Positions 25,600 through 35,517 of a stretch of 64,000 nucleotides of DNA are shown one piece after another. Each line of letters opens with the position of its first letter. Position 1 is the stretch's first letter. Below the pieces are notes generated by a model that worked only from the letters and a program-made list of their open reading frames with translations, was not told where the DNA came from and searched no databases. This DNA comes from JAHJQZ01 sp963667595 (GTDB lineage Bacteria; Pseudomonadota; Alphaproteobacteria; Rhizobiales; Devosiaceae): NCBI GenBank assembly GCA_963667595.2, contig CAXXWD010000011.1:1-64000 (forward strand), read 5' to 3'. A program made the position numbers and the translations under genes.

Positions 25600-27585
25600 A
25601 TGTTTAATGTGAGTGGTGCTATACTGGCTGCCCGCGCCGATGCAGCGGACCGGCTGATTGAGCGAAAGGTATTGCGTAGCTTGCAGCGTTTTCGGACTTT
25701 CTGGCCAGGGTTTCTTGTTGCCGGCGTGTTTCTTATGGCTTCGGCCGGCAACGCGCAGGCCTTTTCCCTGTTCGGTTTCAAGCTGTTCGAAAACGAGACC
25801 GAGGCGGCCGCCGAGGCAGTCATCGCCGATCCGCGCACCTATGGTGTCGATATTTCCGTTGCCGGAAACGAGGACCTCGGCGCATCCGTCCGCGCCGCAT
25901 CGGCCCTTTGGGACGGGCGCGACGCACCGGCCTCCGGCGCAGCGGGCCTGTTGGCCACGGCGCGCGCCGATTACCGGCGCATTCAGGCCGCTCTCTACAA
26001 TGCCGGCTATTACGGCGGCACCATTTCCATTCTCGTCGACGGCAAGGAAGCGGCCGGGCTGGCGCCCGACGCGACGCTCGACGACCCGATCAAGGTCGCC
26101 ATCAAGATCAATACCGGGCCGCTCTTTCATTTCGGCACGGTCCGGATCGTCAACCAGACCGAGGCAAAGGACGCAGCGACATCGTTCGATGCGATCGGTT
26201 TCGTTTCCGGCAACGTTGCCCGCGCCGGTACCGTCCGCCAGGCGGCCCTGATCGCCAGACAGGCCTGGCGGCAGCGCGGCTATCCCAAGGTCGAGGTTAA
26301 GGACGACGACATCACCGCCGACCACAAGACCAGTCTGCTCGATGTAACGCTTTCCATCGTGCCGGGCGCGCATGCCGTAATCGGCGCCATTGCGGTTGAC
26401 GGCGCCGAAGCCGTCAATGCCGATTTCATCATACGCCAGTCCGGGCTGGTTCCCGGTCAGGACTACGATCCGGACGATCTCGAGCGCGCCCGCGAGCGGC
26501 TCAACGGTCTCGACGTGTTCGGCGCGATCCGGATCGTCGAAGCCGATGCGGTTGGTCCGGACGGCAGCCTGCCGCTGACCATCACCGTCAAGGAGCGCAA
26601 GCCGCGCCGGGCCGGTATCGGCGCCAGTTTTTCAACGACCGACGGGCTCGGCACGGAAGCCTATTGGCTGCACCGCAACCTGTTCGGCGAGGCCGAACGC
26701 CTGAAACTCGTCACCAAACTGGCCGGGATCAGCGTTCCGGTCCAGTCCAGCGAATTCGACTATTATCTCGGCGGTACGTTCACCAAGCCCGGCATCCTGA
26801 CGCCGGATACCGATTTTCTGGCCGAAATGATCGCGCAGCGCACGGTTCTGGCGCGCTACACCGAAACATCGATTTTGGCCAAGACCGGCCTTTCCCATGA
26901 TTTTTCGCCAACGCTTTCCGGCGAGGCCGGCATCGCTGTCGAGCAGGCCAATTATCATGACGACGTTTATGGCTGGCGCGATTTCTCCGTACTCGGCGCC
27001 TATTCGAACCTGACCTACGACACCCGCAACGACAAGACCGACGCGACCCGCGGCATCTATGCCCAGGTGTCGGCCGAGCCGTTCTACGAAGCGCAATACG
27101 GCAACACCGCCCTGGTGATGAACGCAGAAGCGCGCGGCTATCTGAGCCTGGCGGATCACGACCGGTTCGTTCTGGCAGCGCGGGCGGCGATGGGTGTGCT
27201 GCTCGGTCCGTCCATTGCCGAAATCCCGCCCGACAAGCTGTTCTTTGCCGGCGGCGGCGGGTCCGTACGCGGTTTTTCCTACCGTTCCATCGGCGTCGAG
27301 ACCGGCAGCGGCACGGTGACCGGTGGCAAGTTCCTGACCGAGGCTTCCCTGGAGGCCCGGGTCAGGCTTTCCGATACCTTCGGCGCCGTCGCCTTTGTCG
27401 ACGCCGGCTACGTTGCGGCCGACAGCCTCATCAATATCGGCGACGGCACCCGCGTCGGCGTCGGCGCGGGCTTACGCTATTACACCGGTTTCGGGCCGTT
27501 GCGGCTCGATTTCGCGATCCCACTCAACCGGCGCGACGGCGACCCGCGTTACGCCCTTTATATTGGCATAGGTCAGGCGTTTTGA
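25600..27585 (+). CDS. tamA: TamA, outer-membrane BamA-family translocation subunit
   Basis: Outer-membrane half of the TAM complex, working with TamB in envelope assembly. The frame gives 661 residues: a signal peptide ending GNAQA, POTRA-like domains (about 85-330; YRRIQAALYNAGYYGGTISI, AWRQRGYPKVEV, ARERLNGLDVFGAIRI) and a C-terminal 16-strand barrel with VRGFSYRSIG near residue 556 and a final Phe. The ATG at 25600 lacks a ribosome site and precedes a TATACT box, so a TTG at 25672 with AAAGG upstream may be the true start and gives a cleaner signal peptide. The longer frame is reported. The stop overlaps the tamB start. Confidence 0.93.
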   Translation: MFNVSGAILAARADAADRLIERKVLRSLQRFRTFWPGFLVAGVFLMASAGNAQAFSLFGFKLFENETEAAAEAVIADPRTYGVDISVAGNEDLGASVRAASALWDGRDAPASGAAGLLATARADYRRIQAALYNAGYYGGTISILVDGKEAAGLAPDATLDDPIKVAIKINTGPLFHFGTVRIVNQTEAKDAATSFDAIGFVSGNVARAGTVRQAALIARQAWRQRGYPKVEVKDDDITADHKTSLLDVTLSIVPGAHAVIGAIAVDGAEAVNADFIIRQSGLVPGQDYDPDDLERARERLNGLDVFGAIRIVEADAVGPDGSLPLTITVKERKPRRAGIGASFSTTDGLGTEAYWLHRNLFGEAERLKLVTKLAGISVPVQSSEFDYYLGGTFTKPGILTPDTDFLAEMIAQRTVLARYTETSILAKTGLSHDFSPTLSGEAGIAVEQANYHDDVYGWRDFSVLGAYSNLTYDTRNDKTDATRGIYAQVSAEPFYEAQYGNTALVMNAEARGYLSLADHDRFVLAARAAMGVLLGPSIAEIPPDKLFFAGGGGSVRGFSYRSIGVETGSGTVTGGKFLTEASLEARVRLSDTFGAVAFVDAGYVAADSLINIGDGTRVGVGAGLRYYTGFGPLRLDFAIPLNRRDGDPRYALYIGIGQAF

Positions 27586-30500
27586 GACGGCTTGCGGTCC
27601 TTGTCCTGTTTGTGATCGCCTCCGCGATCGCGCTCCCGCTGATCGCGGAGGAAAACGCCGACGCGGGCAAAGACTGGTTCATCGGCTTCGTCGAAGGTCA
27701 ATTGTCCGGTCCCGGCCGCCAAATCTCCATCTCCGGCATCGATGGCGCGCTGTCCTCGGACGTCTCCATTCCCGAGATCACCATTTCCGACAGCGACGGC
27801 GTGTGGCTCAGGATCGAAAACGCCAAGCTCAACTGGGACCAAGGTGCCCTGCTCGGCGGCCGGCTGCAGATCAACACGCTCAGTGCCGACAAGATCGCCT
27901 ACATCCGTCCCGCCATCCCGGAAAAAAGCGCCATCACGCCGCCCGCCCCGGAAGCGACCCCGCTTGAGATCCCGCAATTGCCGGTCGCCATCGTGCTCGG
28001 CAAACTGGACGTTCCGAGCGTCACCTTCGGCGAACACGTTTTCGGTCTCGGCTCCGAAATCGCGCTTAGCGGCCGTCTCGAACTGGCCGATGGTTCGCTC
28101 GACACCAAGCTCGACATCACCCGCAAGGACGGACCGGGCGGCACGCTCGCTCTGGCGCTTGCCTATCAACGTGAAACCCGCAACGCCACGATCGATCTGA
28201 CGCTCAACGAGCCGTCCAACGGCGTGATCGTCAACCTGCTCGACATGACGGGCAAGCCCAATCTCAGCCTCAGGCTTGCCGGTTCGGGCCCGCTTTCGGC
28301 GCTGACGACGGACTTAAGCCTCGATGTCGCCGATCGACGGGCTTTGACAGGCAAGGCCGATCTCAGGCAGGCCGAGGGCGGATTGAGGCTAAACGCCGAT
28401 CTTTACGGCCCTGTCGCGACGCTCGTGCCGGATACCTATAAAAGCTTTTTCGGGGCGGAGACGCGTCTTCATGCCGGGCTGCTGATCAAGGACAAAGGCG
28501 GGATTGTTCTCGACAGCCTGACCCTTGGCGGCGGCGAACTGGCGCTCGCGGCCAGTGCCGACACCACAGCGGACGGGTTCCTCACCCTTTTGAAGCTCGA
28601 CGCGCGCATTGCCAGTTCCGACGGAACCCTGGTGCTTTTGCCCGGCGGCGCCGAAAAGACCGGCATTGCCAGCGCCGGTCTCAGCATCGATTACGCGCAG
28701 TCCGAGGACTGGACGGCAAACCTTGCCGTTGCCGGGCTGACGACCGGAGATCTCGGCGCCGAAAAACTCACCCTCGACGTCTCCGGTGCGGCCAGCAACC
28801 TTGCCGATCCGGTCAAACGACGCGTCACCTTCAACGGCGATGGCCGGATCACTGGTATTTCCGCCGCCGATCCACAGGTCGCCGAGGCGTTGGGCAGCGC
28901 GATGGGGTTGGGCGTTGCGGGTCTATGGAGCCCGGAAACGGCGTTCAAACTCGTGCAGATGCGCCTCAGCGGACAGGGTTTCGACATGGCGCTTGCCGGC
29001 ACGATCCGCGATTTCGGTTTCGACGGCGACATTGCCCTGACCACGCCGTCCATCGCCTCGTTTTCCGGCCTGGCCGGACGCCAGCTCGGCGGCGCCATCG
29101 ACATGCGGGCCTCGGGGACGGTTTCGCTCCTGTCCGGCGGGTTCGATCTGACGCTTGACGGCACCGGCAACGACCTCACATTCGACATGGCGCCGGTCGA
29201 TGCCATTCTCGCCGGCAAAACGACGCTCGGCGGCCGGATCGCCCGTACCGAAACGGGTGTTGCCGCAGACGGGTTCTTCATCGGCAACGATCAAGCAAAG
29301 ATCGCCGCGAACGGCCGGTTTTCCAGCACCGATGCCGATTTCCGTTTCTCGGTCGGTCTCAACGATCTCGGCCTTCTGGCCGACGAGACATCTGGCGCGC
29401 TGTCCGCGACCGGCACGGCCAAGGGAACGAATAGCCGCATCGCCCTCGCCTTCAACGCCGGCGTTGCCTCCGGCACTCTGGCCGGACACGCGCTGAGCGA
29501 GGCCGGGCTCGACTTCACCGGCACGCTCGATGCGGGCGCCCTGGCCGGCACTCTTTCAGGCAAGGGTTTTCTCGACGGCCACCGGGTCGATCTCAGCGCC
29601 GGGCTTGCCAGCAAGGATGGCGTCAACCGGCTCTCCGGGCTCACCTTCACCACCCAGGGCACCGAGCTGACCGGAACCCTGACCCAGGATGCCAAGGGGC
29701 TTCTGAGTGGCTCTTTCACACTCGACGCGTCCGACATCACGCGCGCTGCCGCCCTTTTCATGACCGAGGCGAAAGGCGCCGCCACGGCCTTTATTGCGCT
29801 TATGCCGGCCGATGGTGTTCAGGCCGCGACCGTCAGCGCCAGGCTCAAGGACATCACGCTCGGCGAAACCCGGATCGGCAGCGCCGCACTCGATGCGCGC
29901 ATCACCGATCTTTTCGGCGTGCCCGCCATCAACGGCACGCTTGACGGCGCGAAGATCGTCATGTCCGGCATCACCGTCTCCAGGATGGTGGCCAGGGCCA
30001 GCCAGCGCGACACCACCACCAGCTTTTCGGCCGATGCCAGTCTCGACAACGGCACCGCGCTTCAGGCGGCGGGCAGTCTTGCGCCAGCCGGCAAGGGCTA
30101 TCGGCTGGTGCTCGACAAAGCCGAACTGACCAAGGACAATCTCAAAGCCAGTCTCGTTTCACCCACCTCGGCGGTGATCGCCGATGATGTCGTCATTCTG
30201 GAAGGCGCCACGCTCGATGTCGGCGGTGGGCGTATCACCTCGTCGGGCACGGCCGGCAAAGCGCTTGATCTGACGATCGGTCTCAAGAACGTGCCGCTTG
30301 GCATCGCCAATGCCGTTCTGCCCGATCTGGGTCTGGCCGGATCGGTCAACGGCACGCTCAAGGCTACCGGCACGCCCGCCAAACCGGAGATCGGTTTCGA
30401 TATATCCGCCAAGGGGGTCTCGGCCGCCTCCATAGCCGAATTCGGCGTAACCCCGCTGGCTCTTTCGGCCAAAGGCCAGTTCGCCAACGAGACGCTCGCC

Positions 30501-31883
30501 CTGACGCGCCTCAACCTCGACGGCCCGGCCGGCATGGCGCTTTCCGCCAAGGGCCGCTTGCCCATGGTCGGGAGCGGCGGCGACGTCGCGGTAACGGGGT
30601 CCGTTCCGCTGTCGCTCGCCAATCGCCTGCTTGCCAACAGGGGCACGCAGGTTTCGGGCACAGCCAGCATCGACGCGCATGTTACAGGATCGGTCGCCAA
30701 GCTCGCCTATGCCGGGACAATCGGCCTCTCCGGTGCGCAAGTCATCGACCCGCTCTCCAGTCTGCGCCTCGAAAAAGTTGCGGCGACGGCGCGTTTTTCA
30801 AACGATGCCCTTGTTATCCAAACCATCAGCGGCACGCTCGCGACGGGCGGAACGATCAGCGCCAGCGGGTCGGTTTCACTCGATACGAAAGCGGGCATGC
30901 CCGCCGATCTCAAGATCAAACTCGACAGGGCGCGCTATGCGGACGGCACCCTCTTCGTCGCCACCGCCTCGGGCCAGCTCGCCCTGAAGGGTGCGCTGAT
31001 GCGCAACCCGATGCTTTCCGGCAGTCTTGATCTCGACAGGGCGGAAATCTCCATTCCGGACACCTTCGGCTCGGATGCAACGCTGCTCGACGTGACCCAC
31101 GAAGCGCCCTCCGCAGGCGTCAAGACGACACTCAAGCGCATCGAAGCCAACAGTGCGGGCGGTAAAGACGGGACCGCGTCGTCCGGCAGTCTCCGGCTCG
31201 ACATTTCCGTTTCCGCGCCCAACCAGGTTTTCGTGCGCGGGCGCGGGCTCGACGCGGAACTGGGCGGCACGGTGCGCCTGACCGGGCCGGTCGACGCCAT
31301 CCAGCCGGTCGGCGGGTTTGAGCTGATCCGGGGGCGCCTGAGCATTCTCGGCCAGCGTGTCGATTTCGATTCCGGCTCCGTAACCCTGATCGGCGATCTC
31401 AATCCTTATGTCGACATGATTGCCTCGTCGCCGGGCGAGTCCATCACCGTCACCATCACGGTCAGCGGGCCGGTTTCCGATCTTTCCATTGCCTTCACGT
31501 CCTCGCCCGAACTGCCCGAGGACGAAGTGCTGTCGCAACTGATCTTCAAGCGTACGCTCGGCGATCTATCGCCGTTGCAACTGGCCAAACTCGCCGCCGC
31601 CGCGTCCGAACTCGCCGGAGGGGGCAACAATTCGCTGGTCAACGACCTGCGCTCGGCAGCGGGCCTTGCCGATCTCGACGTCGTCACCGACACCGAGGGC
31701 AATACGGCGGTCAAGGCCGGCGCCTATTTGCAGGACAATGTCTATTTGAGCGTCGAAGCGGGAACGGGCGGCACGTCCAAGATCTCGATCGACCTCGATC
31801 TGACCGACACCCTCAAGGCCACCGGCTCCACCAGCAATGACGGCGAATCCAGCATCGGGCTCTATTACGAGCAGGATTACTGA
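27582..31883 (+). CDS. tamB: TamB, inner-membrane-anchored translocation/lipid-transfer subunit
   Basis: Bridges the inner membrane to TamA and belongs to the AsmA-like bridge proteins thought to carry phospholipids across the periplasm. It has 1433 residues. An N-terminal signal anchor (RLAVLVLFVIASAIALPLIA) is followed by a very long beta-rich repeat region, then the conserved C-terminal TamB domain (about 1080-1433: FVRGRGLDAELGGTVRLTG, GFELIRGRLSILGQRVDFDS, LPEDEVLSQLIFKRTLGDLS). It begins with TTG, which overlaps the tamA stop by four bases (TTGA), so the two are coupled. The normal pairing and order support the call. Confidence 0.95.
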   Translation: MRRLAVLVLFVIASAIALPLIAEENADAGKDWFIGFVEGQLSGPGRQISISGIDGALSSDVSIPEITISDSDGVWLRIENAKLNWDQGALLGGRLQINTLSADKIAYIRPAIPEKSAITPPAPEATPLEIPQLPVAIVLGKLDVPSVTFGEHVFGLGSEIALSGRLELADGSLDTKLDITRKDGPGGTLALALAYQRETRNATIDLTLNEPSNGVIVNLLDMTGKPNLSLRLAGSGPLSALTTDLSLDVADRRALTGKADLRQAEGGLRLNADLYGPVATLVPDTYKSFFGAETRLHAGLLIKDKGGIVLDSLTLGGGELALAASADTTADGFLTLLKLDARIASSDGTLVLLPGGAEKTGIASAGLSIDYAQSEDWTANLAVAGLTTGDLGAEKLTLDVSGAASNLADPVKRRVTFNGDGRITGISAADPQVAEALGSAMGLGVAGLWSPETAFKLVQMRLSGQGFDMALAGTIRDFGFDGDIALTTPSIASFSGLAGRQLGGAIDMRASGTVSLLSGGFDLTLDGTGNDLTFDMAPVDAILAGKTTLGGRIARTETGVAADGFFIGNDQAKIAANGRFSSTDADFRFSVGLNDLGLLADETSGALSATGTAKGTNSRIALAFNAGVASGTLAGHALSEAGLDFTGTLDAGALAGTLSGKGFLDGHRVDLSAGLASKDGVNRLSGLTFTTQGTELTGTLTQDAKGLLSGSFTLDASDITRAAALFMTEAKGAATAFIALMPADGVQAATVSARLKDITLGETRIGSAALDARITDLFGVPAINGTLDGAKIVMSGITVSRMVARASQRDTTTSFSADASLDNGTALQAAGSLAPAGKGYRLVLDKAELTKDNLKASLVSPTSAVIADDVVILEGATLDVGGGRITSSGTAGKALDLTIGLKNVPLGIANAVLPDLGLAGSVNGTLKATGTPAKPEIGFDISAKGVSAASIAEFGVTPLALSAKGQFANETLALTRLNLDGPAGMALSAKGRLPMVGSGGDVAVTGSVPLSLANRLLANRGTQVSGTASIDAHVTGSVAKLAYAGTIGLSGAQVIDPLSSLRLEKVAATARFSNDALVIQTISGTLATGGTISASGSVSLDTKAGMPADLKIKLDRARYADGTLFVATASGQLALKGALMRNPMLSGSLDLDRAEISIPDTFGSDATLLDVTHEAPSAGVKTTLKRIEANSAGGKDGTASSGSLRLDISVSAPNQVFVRGRGLDAELGGTVRLTGPVDAIQPVGGFELIRGRLSILGQRVDFDSGSVTLIGDLNPYVDMIASSPGESITVTITVSGPVSDLSIAFTSSPELPEDEVLSQLIFKRTLGDLSPLQLAKLAAAASELAGGGNNSLVNDLRSAAGLADLDVVTDTEGNTAVKAGAYLQDNVYLSVEAGTGGTSKISIDLDLTDTLKATGSTSNDGESSIGLYYEQDY

Positions 31884-31965
31884 GGCCGACCCGAGTCCAG
31901 AGCGGTGTGTGAAAATCGGCGGGCTTCATCAGCCTTGATGTGTCGTTTCTCCTGCCTGCGGTTCG

Positions 31966-33168
31966 TCAGCTGGACATGACGCCGTAAAGTTGATCGTTGA
32001 CGAAAAGCTCGAACACCCGCGCCACGCCGCCGAGGGCGGATGCCATGGCGCCGAGAGAACCGACCGCAATTCTGGGGCTGCGGTTCAGTTCCAGGATCAG
32101 CGGCTGCATGTCCGCCTCGATCCCGTCAATGAAAGTCTGGCCAGCGCCCGATAGTGCGCCTCCGATCAGTATCAGTTCCGGATTGACCGTATTGCACAGG
32201 ATCGCCAGCAATTGCGCGACTTTCCTGCCCGTATCGGCCATGACCTCGGTGATGGTCGGATCGTTGGCGGCATAGAGCGTGAACAGGCGCTTCAGATCGA
32301 TGTCGGGATAGGTCGGACGAACCCGCGCCAGCACCGCCGGAATACTGGCGTAAAGTTCAAAACAGCCGCGATTGCCGCAGCGACATTGCGGGCCAGCCGG
32401 ATCGAGGCTGATGTGGCCAACCTCGCCGGCACCGCCATTCTTGCCGGTAATGAACATGCCATTGGCGAAGACGGCGCCGCACACCCCGGAATGCAGCTTC
32501 AGATAGACGAAATCGTCGACGCCTCGCGCCGCGCCCCAGACAGTTTCTCCCCGTGCGCTCAGACGGGTTTCGTTTTCGATAACGAGCGGAACCTGCAGGC
32601 GATTGGTCAAGAGCTGCCGGACATTGGTTCCGGACCAGTGCGGGATCATCGAAGAGCGGGTCGGCATACCGGACAAATCCGTTGGCGAGGAAAAGCCCAG
32701 TCCGACGCCGATCAAGTCCTTGTCGCCAAGTCCGCTCTTTTTCTTGAGGTTTTCGATGATGTCGAGCGTCGCCTCGATGCCGGTCGAAACGGAATAATCC
32801 ATGCCAAGCTCGACCTGCTCGTTGGCCAGAATATCGTAGGACAGATCGACGATGACGCCGCGCACATGTCTGAAGCCGAACTCGATGCCCACCGCCGCCC
32901 CCACTTTCGGCACGAGCGAGATGGCAACCGGCGGCCGGCCCTGCCCGGTATTTCCCTTGAGCGCCGTTTCGAAAATGATCCCGTCCTTGATCAAGCCGCT
33001 GACCGCACTGGTGATGCTCGATGGTGACACGCCCGTACGGCGGGCCAGATCGATGCGGCTGAGCGGGCCATGCCGTTGAAGCTGAATGATAATGGCGTAT
33101 TTGATGTTTCCGCTAGCGGACAGGGATTTCATTACGCCTTGCTTCACTTCGCTGGTTTCTCGCGCCAA
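31966..33168 (-). CDS. ROK-family transcriptional repressor (NagC/XylR type)
   Basis: A sugar-responsive repressor of 400 residues. Residues about 12-75 form a winged helix (SRIDLARRTGVSPSSITSAVSGL). The ROK sugar-binding domain follows (AVGIEFGFRHVRGVIVDL, IENETRLSARGE, AGEVGHISLDP, zinc motif CRCGNRGC). The kinase phosphate loop at the start of the ROK domain is degenerate, as expected for a repressor. The gene stands alone: tamB converges on it, and a flavoprotein gene diverges from it. Its target is not evident. The first sugar ABC operon and the second one (35.5-42 kb) are both candidates. Confidence 0.9.
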   Translation of the reverse strand: MARETSEVKQGVMKSLSASGNIKYAIIIQLQRHGPLSRIDLARRTGVSPSSITSAVSGLIKDGIIFETALKGNTGQGRPPVAISLVPKVGAAVGIEFGFRHVRGVIVDLSYDILANEQVELGMDYSVSTGIEATLDIIENLKKKSGLGDKDLIGVGLGFSSPTDLSGMPTRSSMIPHWSGTNVRQLLTNRLQVPLVIENETRLSARGETVWGAARGVDDFVYLKLHSGVCGAVFANGMFITGKNGGAGEVGHISLDPAGPQCRCGNRGCFELYASIPAVLARVRPTYPDIDLKRLFTLYAANDPTITEVMADTGRKVAQLLAILCNTVNPELILIGGALSGAGQTFIDGIEADMQPLILELNRSPRIAVGSLGAMASALGGVARVFELFVNDQLYGVMSS

Positions 33169-33468
33169 AGGGTCGGATCAGTCCGATCGATAGGCGCTAA
33201 AGTGCATTAGATACGACTGGTGACGGTGATTTAGAAGAAACGCGGTTTCGTTTCCTCGCCAAGGCTCAACAGAATTTTCCCTGTTCAACCAAACCACTGA
33301 GTGGAATTTCTGCTACATTGCAACTGACGAATTTGCCGCACCTGCGACATTTTGACACACTTTCATCGTCAATTGGCGATGGAAACCTGACGACCGACCT
33401 CCTAGGTAACGTCTATTGAATTTGCGGGCGCATCCGCTCGCCTCACCCTTTTGCTGGAGCCTCCCGAT
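33169..33468. other. 300-bp divergent intergenic region
   Basis: It lies between the ROK repressor and the SQR-like gene and must hold both promoters. Apart from GGAG ahead of the ATG at 33469, no strong palindrome or small open frame was found. Confidence 0.5.
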
Positions 33469-34596
33469 ATGACCGATATCACCATTCTGGGATCCGGATT
33501 TGGCGCTCTGACGACCGTTCGCGAACTGCGCAAGCGCGGCGTCGACGCCAAAATCACCGTGATCTCGCCTAAAAGCGAATTGCATTACCTGCCCTCCTCG
33601 ATCTGGATTCCGGCCAAGCTCAGGAAAGCCGACAGCCTGAAGATTCCGCTCAGGCCCTTCTTTGCCAGGAACAAGATCGACTACATCGAGGGGTCGGTCA
33701 CCGGACTCAAGGACAAGGGGCGCACAATCGTCACCGACAAGGGCGAGTTCACCAACGACCTTCTGGTCATCGCCACGGGCGGACGCTTTCTCAAGAAGCT
33801 GCCGGGCATCGAAAACGCCCTGACCATCTGCGAGGGGCTCGATGTCGGCGCCGAAATCGACCGGCGGCTGAGCGCCATGGCGGGCGGGTCCATCGCCTTC
33901 GGTTTCGCCGGCAATCCGCAGGAACAAAGCGCGGTGCGTGGCGGCCCGATGTTCGAACTGATGTTCATCATCGATGCCTATCTCAAAAAGACCGGACGGC
34001 GCGACAAGTTCAAGCTCAACTTCTTCTCCCCGGCGGCGCGGCCCGGCAACCGTCTCGGCGAAAAGGCGGTCGACAACGTGCTGGTCGACATGAAAAAGCG
34101 CGGCATCGACACCTATCTCGGCAAGAAACTCGTCCGGTTCGAAGCCGACAAGGTGGTGACCGAGGGCACGGAGTTTGCCGCCGACCTGATCCTGTTCATG
34201 CCGGGCATGACCGGACCGGCCTGGGTCGCCGACACGGGTCTGCCGCTGTCGCCCGGCGGCATGATCAGCGCCGACGAGACCTGTGCTGTCGCCGATCACC
34301 CCGGCGTCTGGGTGATCGGCGATGCCGGCTCCTATCCCGGTCCCGACTGGCTGGCCAAGCAGGCCCACCAGGCCGATCTGCAGGCGGTCGCCGTGGCCGC
34401 CAACATCGCCGCGACCCTTGCCGGCAAGCCGGCGGTGACAAAATTCAAACCGGAGCTTATCTGCATCATCGATACGCTCGACAAGGGGACGGTCATCTAT
34501 CGCAGCCTCAAGCGCGACCTCATCCTGCCGAGTTCGATCCTGTTTCACTGGCTTAAGCGCTATTTCGAGCGCCATTATCTGAAGGCCTATCGGTAA
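33469..34596 (+). CDS. SQR-like FAD/NAD(P) pyridine nucleotide-disulfide family oxidoreductase
   Basis: A flavoprotein of 375 residues. FAD binding is seen in ITILGSGFGALTTVRELR at the N-terminus and in the VWVIGDAGSYPGPDW segment. The overall layout and the C-terminal amphipathic tail (FHWLKRYFERHYLKAYR) resemble sulfide:quinone reductases that sit on the membrane. Cysteines are at 121, 272 and 332. The residue where SQR has its central redox Cys appears to be Ala155 (context QEQSAVRGGP), so sulfide oxidation by the usual mechanism is doubtful. The start at 33469 follows GGAG; an ATG six codons upstream overlaps that site. A stem-loop terminator follows. Confidence 0.82.
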   Translation: MTDITILGSGFGALTTVRELRKRGVDAKITVISPKSELHYLPSSIWIPAKLRKADSLKIPLRPFFARNKIDYIEGSVTGLKDKGRTIVTDKGEFTNDLLVIATGGRFLKKLPGIENALTICEGLDVGAEIDRRLSAMAGGSIAFGFAGNPQEQSAVRGGPMFELMFIIDAYLKKTGRRDKFKLNFFSPAARPGNRLGEKAVDNVLVDMKKRGIDTYLGKKLVRFEADKVVTEGTEFAADLILFMPGMTGPAWVADTGLPLSPGGMISADETCAVADHPGVWVIGDAGSYPGPDWLAKQAHQADLQAVAVAANIAATLAGKPAVTKFKPELICIIDTLDKGTVIYRSLKRDLILPSSILFHWLKRYFERHYLKAYR

Positions 34597-34628
34597 GTCG
34601 TTTTCGCCTCGCCGACGGTACAAGACAT

Positions 34629-34665
34629 GAAGCGGCCCCCTTTTTTTGGATCATGGGGCCGCTTC
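34629..34665 (+). terminator. stem-loop terminator after the SQR-like gene
   Basis: GAAGCGGCCCC and GGGGCCGCTTC form a perfect 11-bp stem. It starts 33 bases after the stop at 34596. The loop holds a T run rather than the 3' side. Confidence 0.7.
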
Positions 34666-34795
34666 CGGTTTTCAACAGGGCTCGTGCTTTACTAAGCTCG
34701 GGATGAGAAACGGGGAGAGGCGCGCCCAAACCGGCGGTTTGTCCTGGTTTTCCGCCTCACAGGCGCCATGATTGCGGCACACAGGTGCCGGATAA

Positions 34796-35425
34796 ATGGC
34801 GTACTCACGTTCAGGGGGCGGAATCTTGCGGGCAGTCGTGCCGAAATCGCTAGGTATGGCGCTTGTCGCCGCCACGCTACTGGCCGGCTGTTCCGGACTG
34901 TCTTCGACGCCTTCCGGCACAGCGCTTGCGGCCGCCGACCGAATGACGATCGGCGATCTGACGGCGGCGCCGCAACCGGCCCCCTTCCCCGATTTCGATA
35001 CCACGCCGGATACGCTCAAATCCGGCATCGTTCCCGATGCCGTCCTGTCCTATGCCGAGGCAAACGGCCCGTCCGACGATGTCGAAATGCTGATGGCCTA
35101 TTATGCGGGCGTCTATGGCGTGCCACTCGATCTCGTGCGACGGGTCGCAAAACGCGAGAGCACGTTCAACCCCGCCGCCCGAAATGGCCCCTATTGGGGT
35201 CTGATGCAGATCCTTCCGGCCACGGCCCGTTCCATGGGCTACAAAGGCCCCAACGAAGGGCTGCTCGATCCCGATATCAATCTTAAATATGCCGTCAGAT
35301 ACCTGGCCGGCGCCTATCTGGTCGCCAGGGGCGATATCGCTAAAGCCGATCGGCTCTATCAGCGCGGGTTCTACTATGACGCCAAGCATCTGGGGCTTCT
35401 AGAGGAAACTGGGCTAAGGCCCTGA
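34796..35425 (+). CDS. lytic transglycosylase lipoprotein (SLT domain)
   Basis: A peptidoglycan-cleaving lysozyme-like enzyme of 209 residues. VAATLLAGC32 is a lipobox, so it should be anchored to a membrane. The SLT domain covers about 100-190: the catalytic Glu is E121 in RVAKRESTFNPAAR, followed by YWGLMQILPATARSMGY, LLDPDINLKYAVRYLAGAY and a C-terminal YYDAKHLGLL. The start is uncertain. The ATG at 34796 has no ribosome site, whereas a TTG ten codons in follows a G-rich run and shortens the leader. Small single-domain transglycosylases of this kind may support septation or secretion; the context does not say which. Confidence 0.88.
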   Translation: MAYSRSGGGILRAVVPKSLGMALVAATLLAGCSGLSSTPSGTALAAADRMTIGDLTAAPQPAPFPDFDTTPDTLKSGIVPDAVLSYAEANGPSDDVEMLMAYYAGVYGVPLDLVRRVAKRESTFNPAARNGPYWGLMQILPATARSMGYKGPNEGLLDPDINLKYAVRYLAGAYLVARGDIAKADRLYQRGFYYDAKHLGLLEETGLRP

Positions 35426-35517
35426 TTATTCACCTATTTCTTCTACAGAAGCAAAAACCCCGGTCGAGTGCGCCCGCCCCTTGACGAGGGGGTGGCAGAC
35501 GCAATGTTCCATGCTTT

